In this document: piece by piece, positions 10,008-18,106 of the stretch
Layout: every line of letters begins with the position of its first letter
Position numbering within the stretch: position 1 is the stretch's first letter
NCBI RefSeq assembly: GCF_003096675.1
Contig: NZ_QEKW01000005.1
Location: 248,001-312,000 of the forward strand
DNA: 64,000 nucleotides
Origin: Actinomycetospora cinnamomea
GTDB lineage: Bacteria; Actinomycetota; Actinomycetes; Mycobacteriales; Pseudonocardiaceae
Reading direction: 5' to 3'
Program-made: the position numbers and the translations under genes
The notes under the pieces: generated by a model
The model's input: the letters and a program-made list of their open reading frames with translations, nothing else
The model's database searches: none
Told to the model about the DNA's origin: nothing

Positions 10008-11558
10008 GTGCCGTTCCGGCTCACCGACGTCGTCCGCCAGCACGTCCGTGACGACCCCCGGGACCCCGACCTGGTGGCGATGACGTTCGAGGGTGGGAAC
10101 ACGACGTACGCCGAGCTCGACCGCCGTGCCGGTCTCGCGGGTCGGGCGATGGCCGCCGAGGGTCTGGGCGCCGGGGCGCGGGTGGTGTGGCTCGGCAAGA
10201 ACCGGCCCGAGTTCTTCGACCTGCTCTTCGGCGCTCCCCGCGTGCGCGGCGCCACCGCCCCGCTCAACAACCGGCTCACCCCGGACGAGCTGCTCGCGAT
10301 CATCGAGGACTCCGCCGCGCCGCTGGTCGTGCTCGGGCCCGACTTCGCCGAGATGCGCGACGACGTCGACAAGATCGACGCGGTCCGGCGGGTGCTGGTG
10401 ATCGGCGACGACTACGAGTCGTGGCTGACCGCGTCCGACGAGGTGCTCGACCCGCCCGACGACGCCGAGGACGACGACTGCGTCCTGCAGCTCTACACGT
10501 CGGGCACGACGGGCCTGCCCAAGGGCGTCGTGCTGGCCCACACCCAGTTCGCGGCGCTGCTCTCGGTCGGCGACCACTGGGGCTTCGACACCGAGTCGGT
10601 CGGCCTCGTCGCGATGCCGCTGTTCCACATCGGCGGGTCGGGCTTCGCGCTGGTCTGTATGTCCTTCGGGGCCCGCGTGGTGCTCGTCGCCGACATCGTG
10701 CCCGACCAGCTGCTGGCGACGATGGCCGACGAGGGCGTCACCAACGCCTTCCTCGTGCCCGCGGTGCTGCAGTTCCTCGTGCAGGTGCCCGGTGCCGCCG
10801 ACCGCGACTGGTCGAAGCTGCGCGCCATCGCCTACGGCGCCTCGCCGATCACGAGCGCGGTGCTGGGCCGCGTGCTGCAGACGTTCCGGGCGCCGCTGTT
10901 CCAGGTCTACGGGTCGACCGAGACGACGGGTGCGATCACCCAGCTCGACCCGGAGGACCACGACCCGGACGGGCCGCGCGCCCACCTCATGCGCTCGGCC
11001 GGCAAGGCCTACCCGTGGGTCGAGCTCAAGACCGTCGACCCGGCGACCGGCGACGACGCCCCGCCCGGCGAGGTCGGCGAGGTCTGGATCCGCTCGAGCC
11101 AGGTGACGCCGGGCTACTGGGGGCGTCCCGAGGAGAGCGCGCAGGTGCTCACCGACGGCTGGTTCCACACGGGGGACGCGGGCTACCTCGACTCCGACGG
11201 CTACCTCTTCCTCACCGACCGCATCAAGGACATGATCGTCACCGGTGCCGAGAACGTGTACCCCATCGAGGTCGAGAACGTCATCTCCGGACACCCGGAC
11301 GTCGCCGACGTCGCGGTCATCGGCGTCCCCGACGAGCGGTGGGGCGAGTCGGTCAAGGCCGTCGTCGTGCCGCGCGAGGGCGCCGACATCGACAGCGACG
11401 CGTTCCTCGACTGGTGCAAGGAGCGCATGGCCGGCTTCAAGCGCCCGCGCTCGGTCGACGTGATCGACGCCCTCCCGCGCAACCCCAGCGGGAAGATCCT
11501 CAAGAAGGACCTCCGCAAGCCCTACTGGGAGAACGCCGAAGGCCGGCAGATCGGCTAG
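10008..11558 (+). CDS. AMP-forming acyl-CoA synthetase (fatty-acid--CoA ligase family)
   Basis: Activates a carboxylic acid with ATP and CoA. An ANL-family enzyme of 516 residues from GTG 10008, which has GGAGG five bases upstream; GTG 9996 and ATG 9936 are possible but lack such a site. Motifs in order: LYTSGTTGLPKGVVLAH (P-loop), VYGSTETTG, GWFHTGDAGYLDSDGYL, DRIKDMIVTGAENVYP, and PRNPSGKILKKDLR with the catalytic Lys near the end. It is divergent from fadE and shares a putative operator with it, which points to fatty acid or side-chain degradation. The acyl substrate is not determined by the sequence. Confidence 0.93.
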   Translation: MPFRLTDVVRQHVRDDPRDPDLVAMTFEGGNTTYAELDRRAGLAGRAMAAEGLGAGARVVWLGKNRPEFFDLLFGAPRVRGATAPLNNRLTPDELLAIIEDSAAPLVVLGPDFAEMRDDVDKIDAVRRVLVIGDDYESWLTASDEVLDPPDDAEDDDCVLQLYTSGTTGLPKGVVLAHTQFAALLSVGDHWGFDTESVGLVAMPLFHIGGSGFALVCMSFGARVVLVADIVPDQLLATMADEGVTNAFLVPAVLQFLVQVPGAADRDWSKLRAIAYGASPITSAVLGRVLQTFRAPLFQVYGSTETTGAITQLDPEDHDPDGPRAHLMRSAGKAYPWVELKTVDPATGDDAPPGEVGEVWIRSSQVTPGYWGRPEESAQVLTDGWFHTGDAGYLDSDGYLFLTDRIKDMIVTGAENVYPIEVENVISGHPDVADVAVIGVPDERWGESVKAVVVPREGADIDSDAFLDWCKERMAGFKRPRSVDVIDALPRNPSGKILKKDLRKPYWENAEGRQIG

Positions 11559-11570
11559 ACGGAGCGGGCG

Positions 11571-12248
11571 TTGAGCACCTCCGCAGCGACGGTCACCGTG
11601 GAGGGCGTGCACTCGTTCTCGTGGCCCACCTACGGCGCGTTCGCCGCCTTCGCGTTGCTGCTCGTCATCGCGCCGGGGCCCGACTTCGCGGTCGTCGTGA
11701 AGAACGCCCTCGTCGGAGGCCGGCGCTATGGACGGTGGACAAGCGTGGGGGTGACGGCGAGCAACGCCGTGCAGGGCACCGCGGCGGCGCTCGGCGTCGG
11801 CGCGCTCATCGTGGCGTCACAGCCGCTGTTCGAGGCCGTCCGCTGGGCCGGCGTCGTCTACCTCTGCTGGCTCGGCGTCCAGGCGCTGCGTTCCGCGTGG
11901 CGAGGACCGGCGGCGGTCCCGGAGGACGGGGAGCCGGTCGGCGACGTCGCGAGTCGCTGGGTGCGTTGGCGGCAGGGTTTCCTGTCCAACATCACCAACC
12001 CCAAGGTGCTGGTGTTCTACCTGTCGGTCCTGCCCCAGTTCCTGCAGCCCGGGTCGTCGGTCGTGCATGGTCTCGCGCTCGCGTACACGCACGCGGCGAT
12101 GAGCCTGGCGTGGCTGTTCCTGCTCGTGGCGACGCTGCACACCCTGCGCGCGTGGCTCGCGCGCCGCCGGGTTCGCCGGAGCCTCGACACCCTGACCGGC
12201 GTGGCGCTGTTCGGATTCGCGGGACGGCTCGCCACGGACAGCCACTGA
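11571..12248 (+). CDS. LysE/RhtB family transporter
   Basis: A 225-residue membrane protein with about six predicted membrane helices. The family signature is clear: LLVIAPGPDFAVVVKNALVG near residue 32, GVTASNAVQGTAAALGVG, and GFLSNITNPKVLVFYLSVLP near residue 128. Members export amino acids or related small molecules. The start is TTG 11571 with GGAG seven bases upstream, 12 bp after the acyl-CoA ligase, so it is probably cotranscribed. The substrate is unknown. Confidence 0.9.
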   Translation: MSTSAATVTVEGVHSFSWPTYGAFAAFALLLVIAPGPDFAVVVKNALVGGRRYGRWTSVGVTASNAVQGTAAALGVGALIVASQPLFEAVRWAGVVYLCWLGVQALRSAWRGPAAVPEDGEPVGDVASRWVRWRQGFLSNITNPKVLVFYLSVLPQFLQPGSSVVHGLALAYTHAAMSLAWLFLLVATLHTLRAWLARRRVRRSLDTLTGVALFGFAGRLATDSH

Positions 12249-12287
12249 GGACGGCGGCGGTCGCGGCTCGTGCTCCGGCGGGCGGGA

Positions 12288-13052
12288 CTACTCGGGTCGG
12301 GCCGGGCTCGAACGAGTCGGTGCCGACCCCTCGGCCGTCGCCTGCACGATCCGGTCCGCCCTCTCACGGAAGACGCGCCAGCGACGTTCGTTGTCGTGCA
12401 CGAGACGGGACGACTCGCAACAGAGATCGGCTGCCCGAGAGACCACCTCGGCCGTCGAGTGCAGACGTCGAGGGCTGATCCGAGCACCCGCCAGGTCGGC
12501 GCGCAGGGCGGCGGGGGTGAAGTCGACGTGCTCGAGCATCTCCGCGGCCCGCAACAGCATGTGCGACATCACCGACTGCATGTGCGCCGCCAGCCAGTCG
12601 TTGGTGATGATGCGGTGCCGCTCCCCCAGGACGTCGGCGAGCTCGTCGATCTCCAACGTCGCAGCCGCGACCTTCCAGCTGCTCTCCATGGCGTTGCCGA
12701 GCCATTCGCCCCCGGCGGCGAACCCCTGGGCATCGGTCCGCAGCTCGGCGATCATCGCAGTGATCTCCGCGGGGCGACCTTCTCCCTCCATGAACAGCGC
12801 CCCGTCGAGGGCGATGGCGGCTTCGCTGTTGAGGTCCTCGGCGCCCTCGTAGGGATTCATCGCGGTGCGGGTGGAGGGCGCGACCTCCGCCCATCGGTCC
12901 GCGAGTGCCTGCAGCGTTCGCGCGTGGCGCTGCAACCGGATCGCGGTCTCGAGCGGGGAGGAGGAGTAGAACCGCTCGTGCTCCTTGTGGAAACGGGAGA
13001 GGTTGAGGATCGCCTCCAGCAGAGGCGGTGCGGAGGGCGGGTCCGGGCTCAT
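12288..13052 (-). CDS. Hypothetical protein, soluble, helical
   Basis: I do not recognise this 254-residue protein. It has no membrane segment or signal peptide and looks mostly alpha-helical, with charged heptad-like stretches (LSRFHKEHERFYSSSPLETA, about residues 17-36; HRIITNDWLAAHMQ, about residues 155-168). It starts at ATG 13052 with AAGGAG eight bases before it, and overlaps the preceding membrane protein gene by 4 bp (ATGA). That coupling suggests it works with the membrane protein and the deazaflavin oxidoreductase-like protein made from the same transcript. It is convergent with the LysE gene, 39 bp away. Confidence 0.7.
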   Translation of the reverse strand: MSPDPPSAPPLLEAILNLSRFHKEHERFYSSSPLETAIRLQRHARTLQALADRWAEVAPSTRTAMNPYEGAEDLNSEAAIALDGALFMEGEGRPAEITAMIAELRTDAQGFAAGGEWLGNAMESSWKVAAATLEIDELADVLGERHRIITNDWLAAHMQSVMSHMLLRAAEMLEHVDFTPAALRADLAGARISPRRLHSTAEVVSRAADLCCESSRLVHDNERRWRVFRERADRIVQATAEGSAPTRSSPARPE

Positions 13053-13564
13053 CGCGGTGGCTCCTTCGAGGTGGCGCCAGCCCCGGCAGCCGACCCGACG
13101 TCGGTACGGGCCTGGATGGACAGCGCGGCGACGACGAGCACGGCGGTCATGACGACGAAGACCGCGAGCACAGCCCTGCTGCCGGTCATCGCGGCAACGA
13201 TGCCGAGCCCGAGCGTCGCGAAGTTGCCCACGACCGCCGGCCATCGCGGGTGGAAGGCCTCCCGCCCACCGATGAGACGGCTCAGGAGGCCACCGACCAG
13301 CACGACGATCGCCATCTCACGCACGGTGTCGATGAACCACACGCGGCCGATGGCGAGGAAGACGAGATAGAGGACGAGGACGACGGCGACCGACAGTGTT
13401 GCTGCGACGTCGTTGCCGGTGACCTTCATCCTGCCCACCGTGGGTGCGGCCCCGACCTCTCGGGAGGGACGTTGGACCCTCGCCGTCCGGTCCAATCGGT
13501 CTCGGCCGGAGTCCACGCTTCGGCGGCGCTCCTCGCTCACAGGGGAGCGGTCGCTCGGCATCAT
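13049..13564 (-). CDS. Hypothetical membrane protein, four predicted membrane helices
   Basis: From ATG 13564 the protein is 171 residues: a hydrophilic, Arg-rich N-terminus of about 45 residues, then hydrophobic segments around VAATLSVAVVLVLYLVFLAI, MAIVVLVGGLLSRLIGG, VVGNFATLGLGIVAAMTG and VLAVFVVMTAVLVVAALSIQ, then a short soluble tail. The 13564 start overlaps the stop of the upstream oxidoreductase gene (ATGA), which favours it. An internal ATG at 13429, just before the first helix, is the alternative. It is coupled in turn to the 254-residue gene. The family is not recognised. Confidence 0.65.
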   Translation of the reverse strand: MMPSDRSPVSEERRRSVDSGRDRLDRTARVQRPSREVGAAPTVGRMKVTGNDVAATLSVAVVLVLYLVFLAIGRVWFIDTVREMAIVVLVGGLLSRLIGGREAFHPRWPAVVGNFATLGLGIVAAMTGSRAVLAVFVVMTAVLVVAALSIQARTDVGSAAGAGATSKEPPR

Positions 13565-14115
13565 GCTTCCGGCGCGCCGTGGGGCCCGGGCGTCGGTCCT
13601 CCCACCGGGCGGAAGGCGACGAAGGGGTGGCCCCTGATGAACTCCCGTGCGGCGGCGTCGTCGCGCAGGTCGCCCCACCCGAGGACGGCGCCGATCAGAC
13701 GAGCCCGGTACGGATGCTCCCGCCGGAATCGCGCCACGACGTCGAACGCCTCGTCATCGGTGAGGAACCGCTGGTGCGGGGTGAAGGTCTCGCCGCCGAG
13801 CTGAACCCTGACTGCCGGCCGCGCCCGGATGTTGCGGTACCAGTCCGTTCGCGGTCCCCATCCGGCACAGATGACGACCTCGCCCGAGGCTCGGTCGTCT
13901 CGGAGGACCATGGCGACCGTCTGGTGCGGCTGGCCAGTCACCCGACCGAGGTGGGTGAACGCCACGAACGTGCGCCCCACCGCCGGTCCGGCGTTGTGCT
14001 GGTATGCCTTGAGCGGCAGCCGGAACACCGCGAGCGCCAGTCGGCCCGGCCGACGACGTAGGCCGAGGAGCCGCCGGGAGGTGGCACCGGGGTGACGGTC
14101 ATCCGGGACGCTCAT
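13561..14115 (-). CDS. Deazaflavin (F420)-dependent nitroreductase (DDN) family protein
   Basis: A 184-residue protein with the split-beta-barrel signature of the actinobacterial DDN family: YQHNAGPAVGRTFVAFTHLG (about residues 35-54), GEVVICAGWGPRTDWYRNIR (about residues 79-98) and RARPAVRVQLGGETF. Characterised relatives use reduced F420, but many act on unknown substrates. The start at ATG 14115 is chosen because GGAGGAGG lies six bases upstream; longer reading frames upstream have no such site. It is the first gene of a three-gene coupled unit with an unknown membrane protein and an unknown soluble protein. Confidence 0.8.
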   Translation of the reverse strand: MSVPDDRHPGATSRRLLGLRRRPGRLALAVFRLPLKAYQHNAGPAVGRTFVAFTHLGRVTGQPHQTVAMVLRDDRASGEVVICAGWGPRTDWYRNIRARPAVRVQLGGETFTPHQRFLTDDEAFDVVARFRREHPYRARLIGAVLGWGDLRDDAAAREFIRGHPFVAFRPVGGPTPGPHGAPEA

Positions 14116-14302
14116 CTCTGCCTCCTCCCCCGGCGCCGTGCCCGGGACACCGTTCGGAGATTCGAGGCTCCGGCAGCTCGGCACCAGAGGACCTTCGGGC
14201 ACGGTCGGGGGACCGCCGCCTCGTGCCGGCGCTCTCCGCGGCGCAGGTCCGGCCCGGTGCGGATGGCGGGACCCCACTTGCGGCCCGGAGCACACTGACC
14301 AG

Positions 14303-14716
14303 GTGGATGGTGCCGCGCTCATCGGCCTCGTCCTGAACCTGGGCGTGATCCTCGTACTCCTGGTGCCGGGCCTCGCGGCCCTGTTCGTGAGGGTGCGTGG
14401 TCGCCCCGGCGGGCGGGCGGGACGAGCCGGAGAACGCGCGGCGGAGATCGTGGACGTCTTCGACCCCGGGCAGCGTCGTCGGGTCGAGCAGCTGGAGGTC
14501 TCGGACTCGGTGCGCGTCGACGCCGAGTCCGGCGACGAAGACCCTCTGCGGAGCTTCCCCGATCCCCGCGGCCTGCGTCACCAGCTCGACCCGGAGAAGC
14601 TCGACCGACGGCGGCAGTCCGGAGGACGCCCGCTCTGGGCCGGACGGGCCGCCGCGTTCGATCGTGCGCGATCGACCGCGTCGTCCGACCGGCGGGCGGG
14701 TACAGCGAGGTCGTGA
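14303..14716 (+). CDS. Hypothetical single-pass membrane protein (possibly DUF6191-like)
   Basis: A 137-residue protein from GTG 14303. One membrane helix near the N-terminus (LIGLVLNLGVILVLLVPGLA) is followed by a basic, Arg-rich cytoplasmic region containing DVFDPGQRRRVEQLEVSDSV and an acidic-Pro patch. The arrangement resembles DUF6191-type actinobacterial proteins (a short helix, then a phenylalanine-proline-arginine block), but I am not sure of this. Its stop overlaps the GTG of the next gene. It is divergent from the oxidoreductase unit across 187 bp. Confidence 0.55.
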   Translation: MDGAALIGLVLNLGVILVLLVPGLAALFVRVRGRPGGRAGRAGERAAEIVDVFDPGQRRRVEQLEVSDSVRVDAESGDEDPLRSFPDPRGLRHQLDPEKLDRRRQSGGRPLWAGRAAAFDRARSTASSDRRAGTARS

Positions 14717-15084
14717 CGGTTGAGAACACAGGCGTCGCGCTCGCCCGGCAAGCGATCGAAGCGCTGCGACGTCTCGACGACGAGGGCCGATCGCTCCGGC
14801 CGGACGACGTCGACCCCTTCACGTGGTCGGCCGACGTGCTCGACGAGCTCGCGCGTCTGGCCGAGACGATCGGCCGCGCGGTGGAGCGTGTGTCGGGCGA
14901 GAGCGCACCGGGTGCCGAGGCCCACGCCCAGGCCCTGGCGACGGCGATCGTGGCGCACCGCAACTCGCTCCTGCGGCACGGGAGCGGCGGCCGCCACCCT
15001 TTCCCGGATGGCGGTGACCCGATCCCCGAGGCCACCGCCATGCTGGCACCCGGGGGACGCACGAGGCCGGTCGCCGCGGGCTGA
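14713..15084 (+). CDS. Hypothetical small soluble protein
   Basis: A 123-residue protein that overlaps the previous gene by 4 bp (GTGA). It is mainly helical (about residues 8-85), with no membrane segment, cysteine or known motif. The C-terminus is Gly/Pro-rich. Its coupling to the membrane protein is the only clue to its role. A strong hairpin follows 100 bp later. I cannot name a family. Confidence 0.55.
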   Translation: MTVENTGVALARQAIEALRRLDDEGRSLRPDDVDPFTWSADVLDELARLAETIGRAVERVSGESAPGAEAHAQALATAIVAHRNSLLRHGSGGRHPFPDGGDPIPEATAMLAPGGRTRPVAAG

Positions 15085-15183
15085 ACGCGGCACCGCGAGG
15101 ACCGGGTGTCGTGGATCGCACCCGGCCACGCTCACTCGTCAGTAACATGGACGGAGTCGGCCGCGCCCCCCTCGGCCGACCAT

Positions 15184-15219
15184 GGTTCCGGGAGCGCATC
15201 CCCCCGCGCTCCCGGAACC
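15184..15219. terminator. Bidirectional terminator hairpin
   Basis: A perfect 14-bp stem (GGTTCCGGGAGCGC at 15184-15197 with its complement at 15206-15219) and an 8-nt loop lie between two convergent genes. A C/T stretch follows on the plus strand. It can serve both transcripts. Confidence 0.8.
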
Positions 15220-15222
15220 CCC

Positions 15223-16089
15223 TTAACCGACGACGTGCTCGAGCACGAGGTCGGCCAGACGGTCGGGCACCTCGTCCGGGATCCAGTGGCTCACCCCGGG
15301 CAGCACCTCCAGGCGGTACGGCCCGCGCATCCACGCTCCGTTGCCGTGCACCGCTTCGAGCGAGACCGCGGAGTCGCCGTCGCTGCCGACCATCAGCGCG
15401 GGGACCTCGACCGGCACCGGCAGCCCTCGGTGCTCCCAGTGCGGCACGGCCCGGTACCAACCCATGCCGCCGGAGAGGGCCGGCCGCAGCCCCCCGCGGG
15501 CGGCGAGGGCGGCCTCGTCGCGGCGCGCGCGCTGCGGTGTCTGCCCGGTGCGGCGCAGGGCCGCGGCCAGCGCGCCCGGGCGGCTCAGGTAGCGGTCCGC
15601 GAGGCCGGGGACCTGGAAGACGTAGGTGTACCAGGACAGCAGCGCCTGGCGGCTCGACCGCATCGCGCGGAAGAACGCCGCCGGGTGGGGCACCGACACG
15701 CCCGTCACGGTGCGCACCCGCGCAGGGTCCAGAGCGGCGAGAGCCCAGGCGACGATCGCGCCCCAGTCGTGGCCGACGACGTGGACGGGCTCTCCGCCGG
15801 CCGCGTCGATCAGCGCGGCGACGTCGGCGACGAGCTCCTCGATGCGGTAGTCGCGGCGCGCGGCAGGCCGCGCGCCCGGTGAATAGCCACGCTGGTCGGG
15901 GGCGAGCACCCGGTGGCCGGCGCCGGCCAGCCGGCGCGCGACCGGCTCCCAGCTGATCGCGGTCTGCGGGAAGCCGTGCAGCAGCAGCACGGGCGGCCCG
16001 CCGTCGATCGGGCCGGGATCGTGGTCGGTGACGTCGAAGCGCAGGCCGTCACGGGTGAAGGAGTCCACGACGGCGATCGTGCCGCGCAT
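15223..16089 (-). CDS. Alpha/beta hydrolase, epoxide-hydrolase-like
   Basis: A 288-residue alpha/beta hydrolase. The oxyanion-hole motif is LLLHGFPQTAISW (about residue 36) and the nucleophile elbow is VGHDWGAIVAW (about residue 105), with Asp in place of Ser as nucleophile, as in epoxide hydrolases and haloalkane dehalogenases. The C-terminal PGVSHWIPDEVPDRLADLV carries the catalytic His; the acid is probably in the GSDGD segment. It is monocistronic and ends at a shared hairpin terminator. The substrate is unknown; local context (P450, acyl-CoA enzymes) fits detoxification of, or growth on, hydrophobic compounds. Confidence 0.85.
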   Translation of the reverse strand: MRGTIAVVDSFTRDGLRFDVTDHDPGPIDGGPPVLLLHGFPQTAISWEPVARRLAGAGHRVLAPDQRGYSPGARPAARRDYRIEELVADVAALIDAAGGEPVHVVGHDWGAIVAWALAALDPARVRTVTGVSVPHPAAFFRAMRSSRQALLSWYTYVFQVPGLADRYLSRPGALAAALRRTGQTPQRARRDEAALAARGGLRPALSGGMGWYRAVPHWEHRGLPVPVEVPALMVGSDGDSAVSLEAVHGNGAWMRGPYRLEVLPGVSHWIPDEVPDRLADLVLEHVVG

Positions 16090-16236
16090 GCCGCGTCGCG
16101 TCGATCTTGTCGCGGGTCACGACACTCCCCGCGAATGGGGCCTCCGAGCGCGGCGGTCGCGTTACGGTCGGTGCGCACCGCGCCCACCCACCGAGCACGG
16201 CGCGCCGACGGCCACGACGGGAGCAGCGGGAGCGCG

Positions 16237-16401
16237 ATGTCCAAGGGGTTGAGGCGGTTCCTGATCTTCGTCGTGGTGGCCGTCCTGCTGTTCTTCGTGA
16301 TCTCGCAGCCGGAGGGCGCGGCCGACGTCGTCCTGTCGATCGTGGCGATCATCGGGGACGCGCTGGCCTCGATCGCGACGTTCTTCCGGTCGCTGTTCTG
16401 A
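16237..16401 (+). CDS. Small single-pass membrane protein (54 aa)
   Basis: ATG 16237 has GGGAG five bases upstream and opens a 54-residue protein: a basic N-terminus (KGLRRF), one strong hydrophobic segment (FLIFVVVAVLLFFVIS), then a second moderately hydrophobic, amphipathic stretch ending in TFFRSLF. It is too short for family assignment, but the ribosome binding site and coherent composition support a real gene. It ends 6 bp from the convergent fadD stop. Confidence 0.65.
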   Translation: MSKGLRRFLIFVVVAVLLFFVISQPEGAADVVLSIVAIIGDALASIATFFRSLF

Positions 16402-16407
16402 CGGGCC

Positions 16408-17958
16408 CTACGCGGGCGCGAACTCACCCGCAGCGTGGCGCTCGCGGAGCCGGTGCTTGACCAGCTTGCCGGTCGGCGTGCGGGGCAGGTCGTCGGTGAA
16501 CACCAGCCGTCGCGGCGTCTTGTACCGCGCGATGCACGCGCGGACGTGCTCGAGCAGCTCCTCGGCGAGGGCGTCGGACGGCTCGTGGCCGGGCGCGGGC
16601 TGGACGACGGCGAGCACCGACTCGCCCATCTCCTCGTCGGGCACGCCGACGACGGCGACGTCGAGCACCGCGTCGTGCAGCGTGAGCACGTCCTCGATCT
16701 CCTGCGGGTAGATGTTCACCCCACCTGAGATGATCATGAAGCTCTTGCGGTCGGTGAGGTACAGGAAGCCCTCGTCGTCGACGTGGCCCAGATCGCCGGT
16801 GGTCGTCCACGTCCCGTGCCCGGGGTGCTGTGCCGACCGCGTCTTGTCCGGGTCGTTGTGGTACCGGAACGGCACGATGTCGCGCTCGAAGTAGACGGTG
16901 CCGACCTCGCCCGCCGGGAGCTCGCGGCCCTCGTCGTCGCAGACGTGGATCGTGCCCAGCCCCGCGAGCCCGACCGAGCCGGGGTGCTCGAGCCACTGCT
17001 GCGGGCTGATGAACGTGATGCCGTTGGCCTCGCTCGAGCTGTAGTACTCGTAGAGCACCGGACCCCACCAGTCGATCATCGCCCGCTTCACCTCGACGGG
17101 GCACGGCGCGGCGGCGTGGACGGCGACGCGCAGGCTGGAGACGTCGTAGCGCGCCCGGACCTCCTCGGGCAGCTTGAGCATCCGCACGAACATCGTCGGC
17201 ACCCACTGGCTGTGGGTGACGCGATGGCGCTCGATCGCGGCGAGGGCCGCCTCGGGGTCGAAGCGGTGCATCATCACGACGGTGCCGCCGGTCGACTGGA
17301 TCGTGGCGCCGAAGCGCAGCGGCGCCGCATGGTAGATCGGCGCCGGCGAGAGGTAGACGGTGTCCTCGCCGAAGCCGTACATCGGCTTGAACACCGCGAT
17401 GTAGAGGTCGCCCGGCTCGTCGATCTGCCGGTCGGGCAGGTTCGGCTTGATGCCCTTCGGGCGGCCGGTGGTGCCCGAGCTGTAGAGCATGTCGCCGCCG
17501 CGGGGCTGGTCGGCCAGCGGCTCGGTGCTCTGCGCGCCCACGACCTCGTCGTAGTCCCGGTGGCCGGCGACGGGTCCGCCGAAGGCGAGGCGGAGGGTGA
17601 CCCCCGGGGTGCCCTCGACGATGGCCGTCGCCAGCCCGTCCTTCGCGGCCGAGACGACCAGTGCCCGGGCGCCGCAGTCGTCGACGATGTAGGCCGCCTC
17701 GTCGGGGGAGAGGTGATGGTTGACCGCGGTGACGAGGAGCCCGGCGCGCTGGGCCGCCCAGTAGACCTCGAAGGCGCGCGGGTGGTTGTCGGTGAGCAGG
17801 GCGACGACGTCACCGCGCCGCAGCCCGTGCTCGACCAGCGTGCGGGCCAGGCGGATCGAGCCGTCCTCGAGCTCGCGGTAGGTCAGGCCCTCGCCGGTCT
17901 CCGCCATGATCACCGCGGGGCGGTCGGGGTGGGTGGCGGCGAAGGTGCCCGGATACAT
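16408..17958 (-). CDS. Acyl-CoA synthetase (FadD-type, AMP-forming)
   Basis: A 516-residue ANL ligase. ATG 17958 is preceded by AAAGGAGA at good spacing, so a longer frame upstream is rejected. Motifs: LYSSGTTGRPKGIKP (P-loop, about residue 165), YEYYSSSEANG, DLGHVDDEGFLYLTDRKSFM, IISGGVNIYPQEIEDVL, and PRTPTGKLVKHRLR with the adenylation Lys. The SSEANG motif in place of the common STE(T/G) occurs in ligases for bulky or cyclic acids, so a sterol side-chain or other bulky acid is possible, but this is only inference. It is divergent from a tetR with a large palindrome between them. Confidence 0.93.
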   Translation of the reverse strand: MYPGTFAATHPDRPAVIMAETGEGLTYRELEDGSIRLARTLVEHGLRRGDVVALLTDNHPRAFEVYWAAQRAGLLVTAVNHHLSPDEAAYIVDDCGARALVVSAAKDGLATAIVEGTPGVTLRLAFGGPVAGHRDYDEVVGAQSTEPLADQPRGGDMLYSSGTTGRPKGIKPNLPDRQIDEPGDLYIAVFKPMYGFGEDTVYLSPAPIYHAAPLRFGATIQSTGGTVVMMHRFDPEAALAAIERHRVTHSQWVPTMFVRMLKLPEEVRARYDVSSLRVAVHAAAPCPVEVKRAMIDWWGPVLYEYYSSSEANGITFISPQQWLEHPGSVGLAGLGTIHVCDDEGRELPAGEVGTVYFERDIVPFRYHNDPDKTRSAQHPGHGTWTTTGDLGHVDDEGFLYLTDRKSFMIISGGVNIYPQEIEDVLTLHDAVLDVAVVGVPDEEMGESVLAVVQPAPGHEPSDALAEELLEHVRACIARYKTPRRLVFTDDLPRTPTGKLVKHRLRERHAAGEFAPA

Positions 17959-17978
17959 CAAGGTCTCCTTTGTGCTGC

Positions 17979-18020
17979 GCACTCGTGAGTGCTCGTCCGT
18001 GCCCTGGCACGGACGAGCAC
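17979..18020. promoter_or_regulatory. Overlapping palindromes between fadD and tetR
   Basis: GTGCTCGTCCGTGCC (17989-18003) and its exact complement (18006-18020) form a perfect 15-bp inverted repeat with a 2-bp spacer. A second palindrome, GCACTC-GT-GAGTGC (17979-17992), overlaps its left arm. The block starts 21 bp upstream of fadD. It is most likely the operator of the divergent tetR or a transcribed hairpin in the fadD leader. Confidence 0.6.
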
Positions 18021-18106
18021 GCACACGACCGGAGGTCAAACGCGCCGTAGAGTAGATTACGTTCTGGCGCAGGGGAACGGGCGCGAGCAGGGGGAGGTCG
18101 GGAGCC

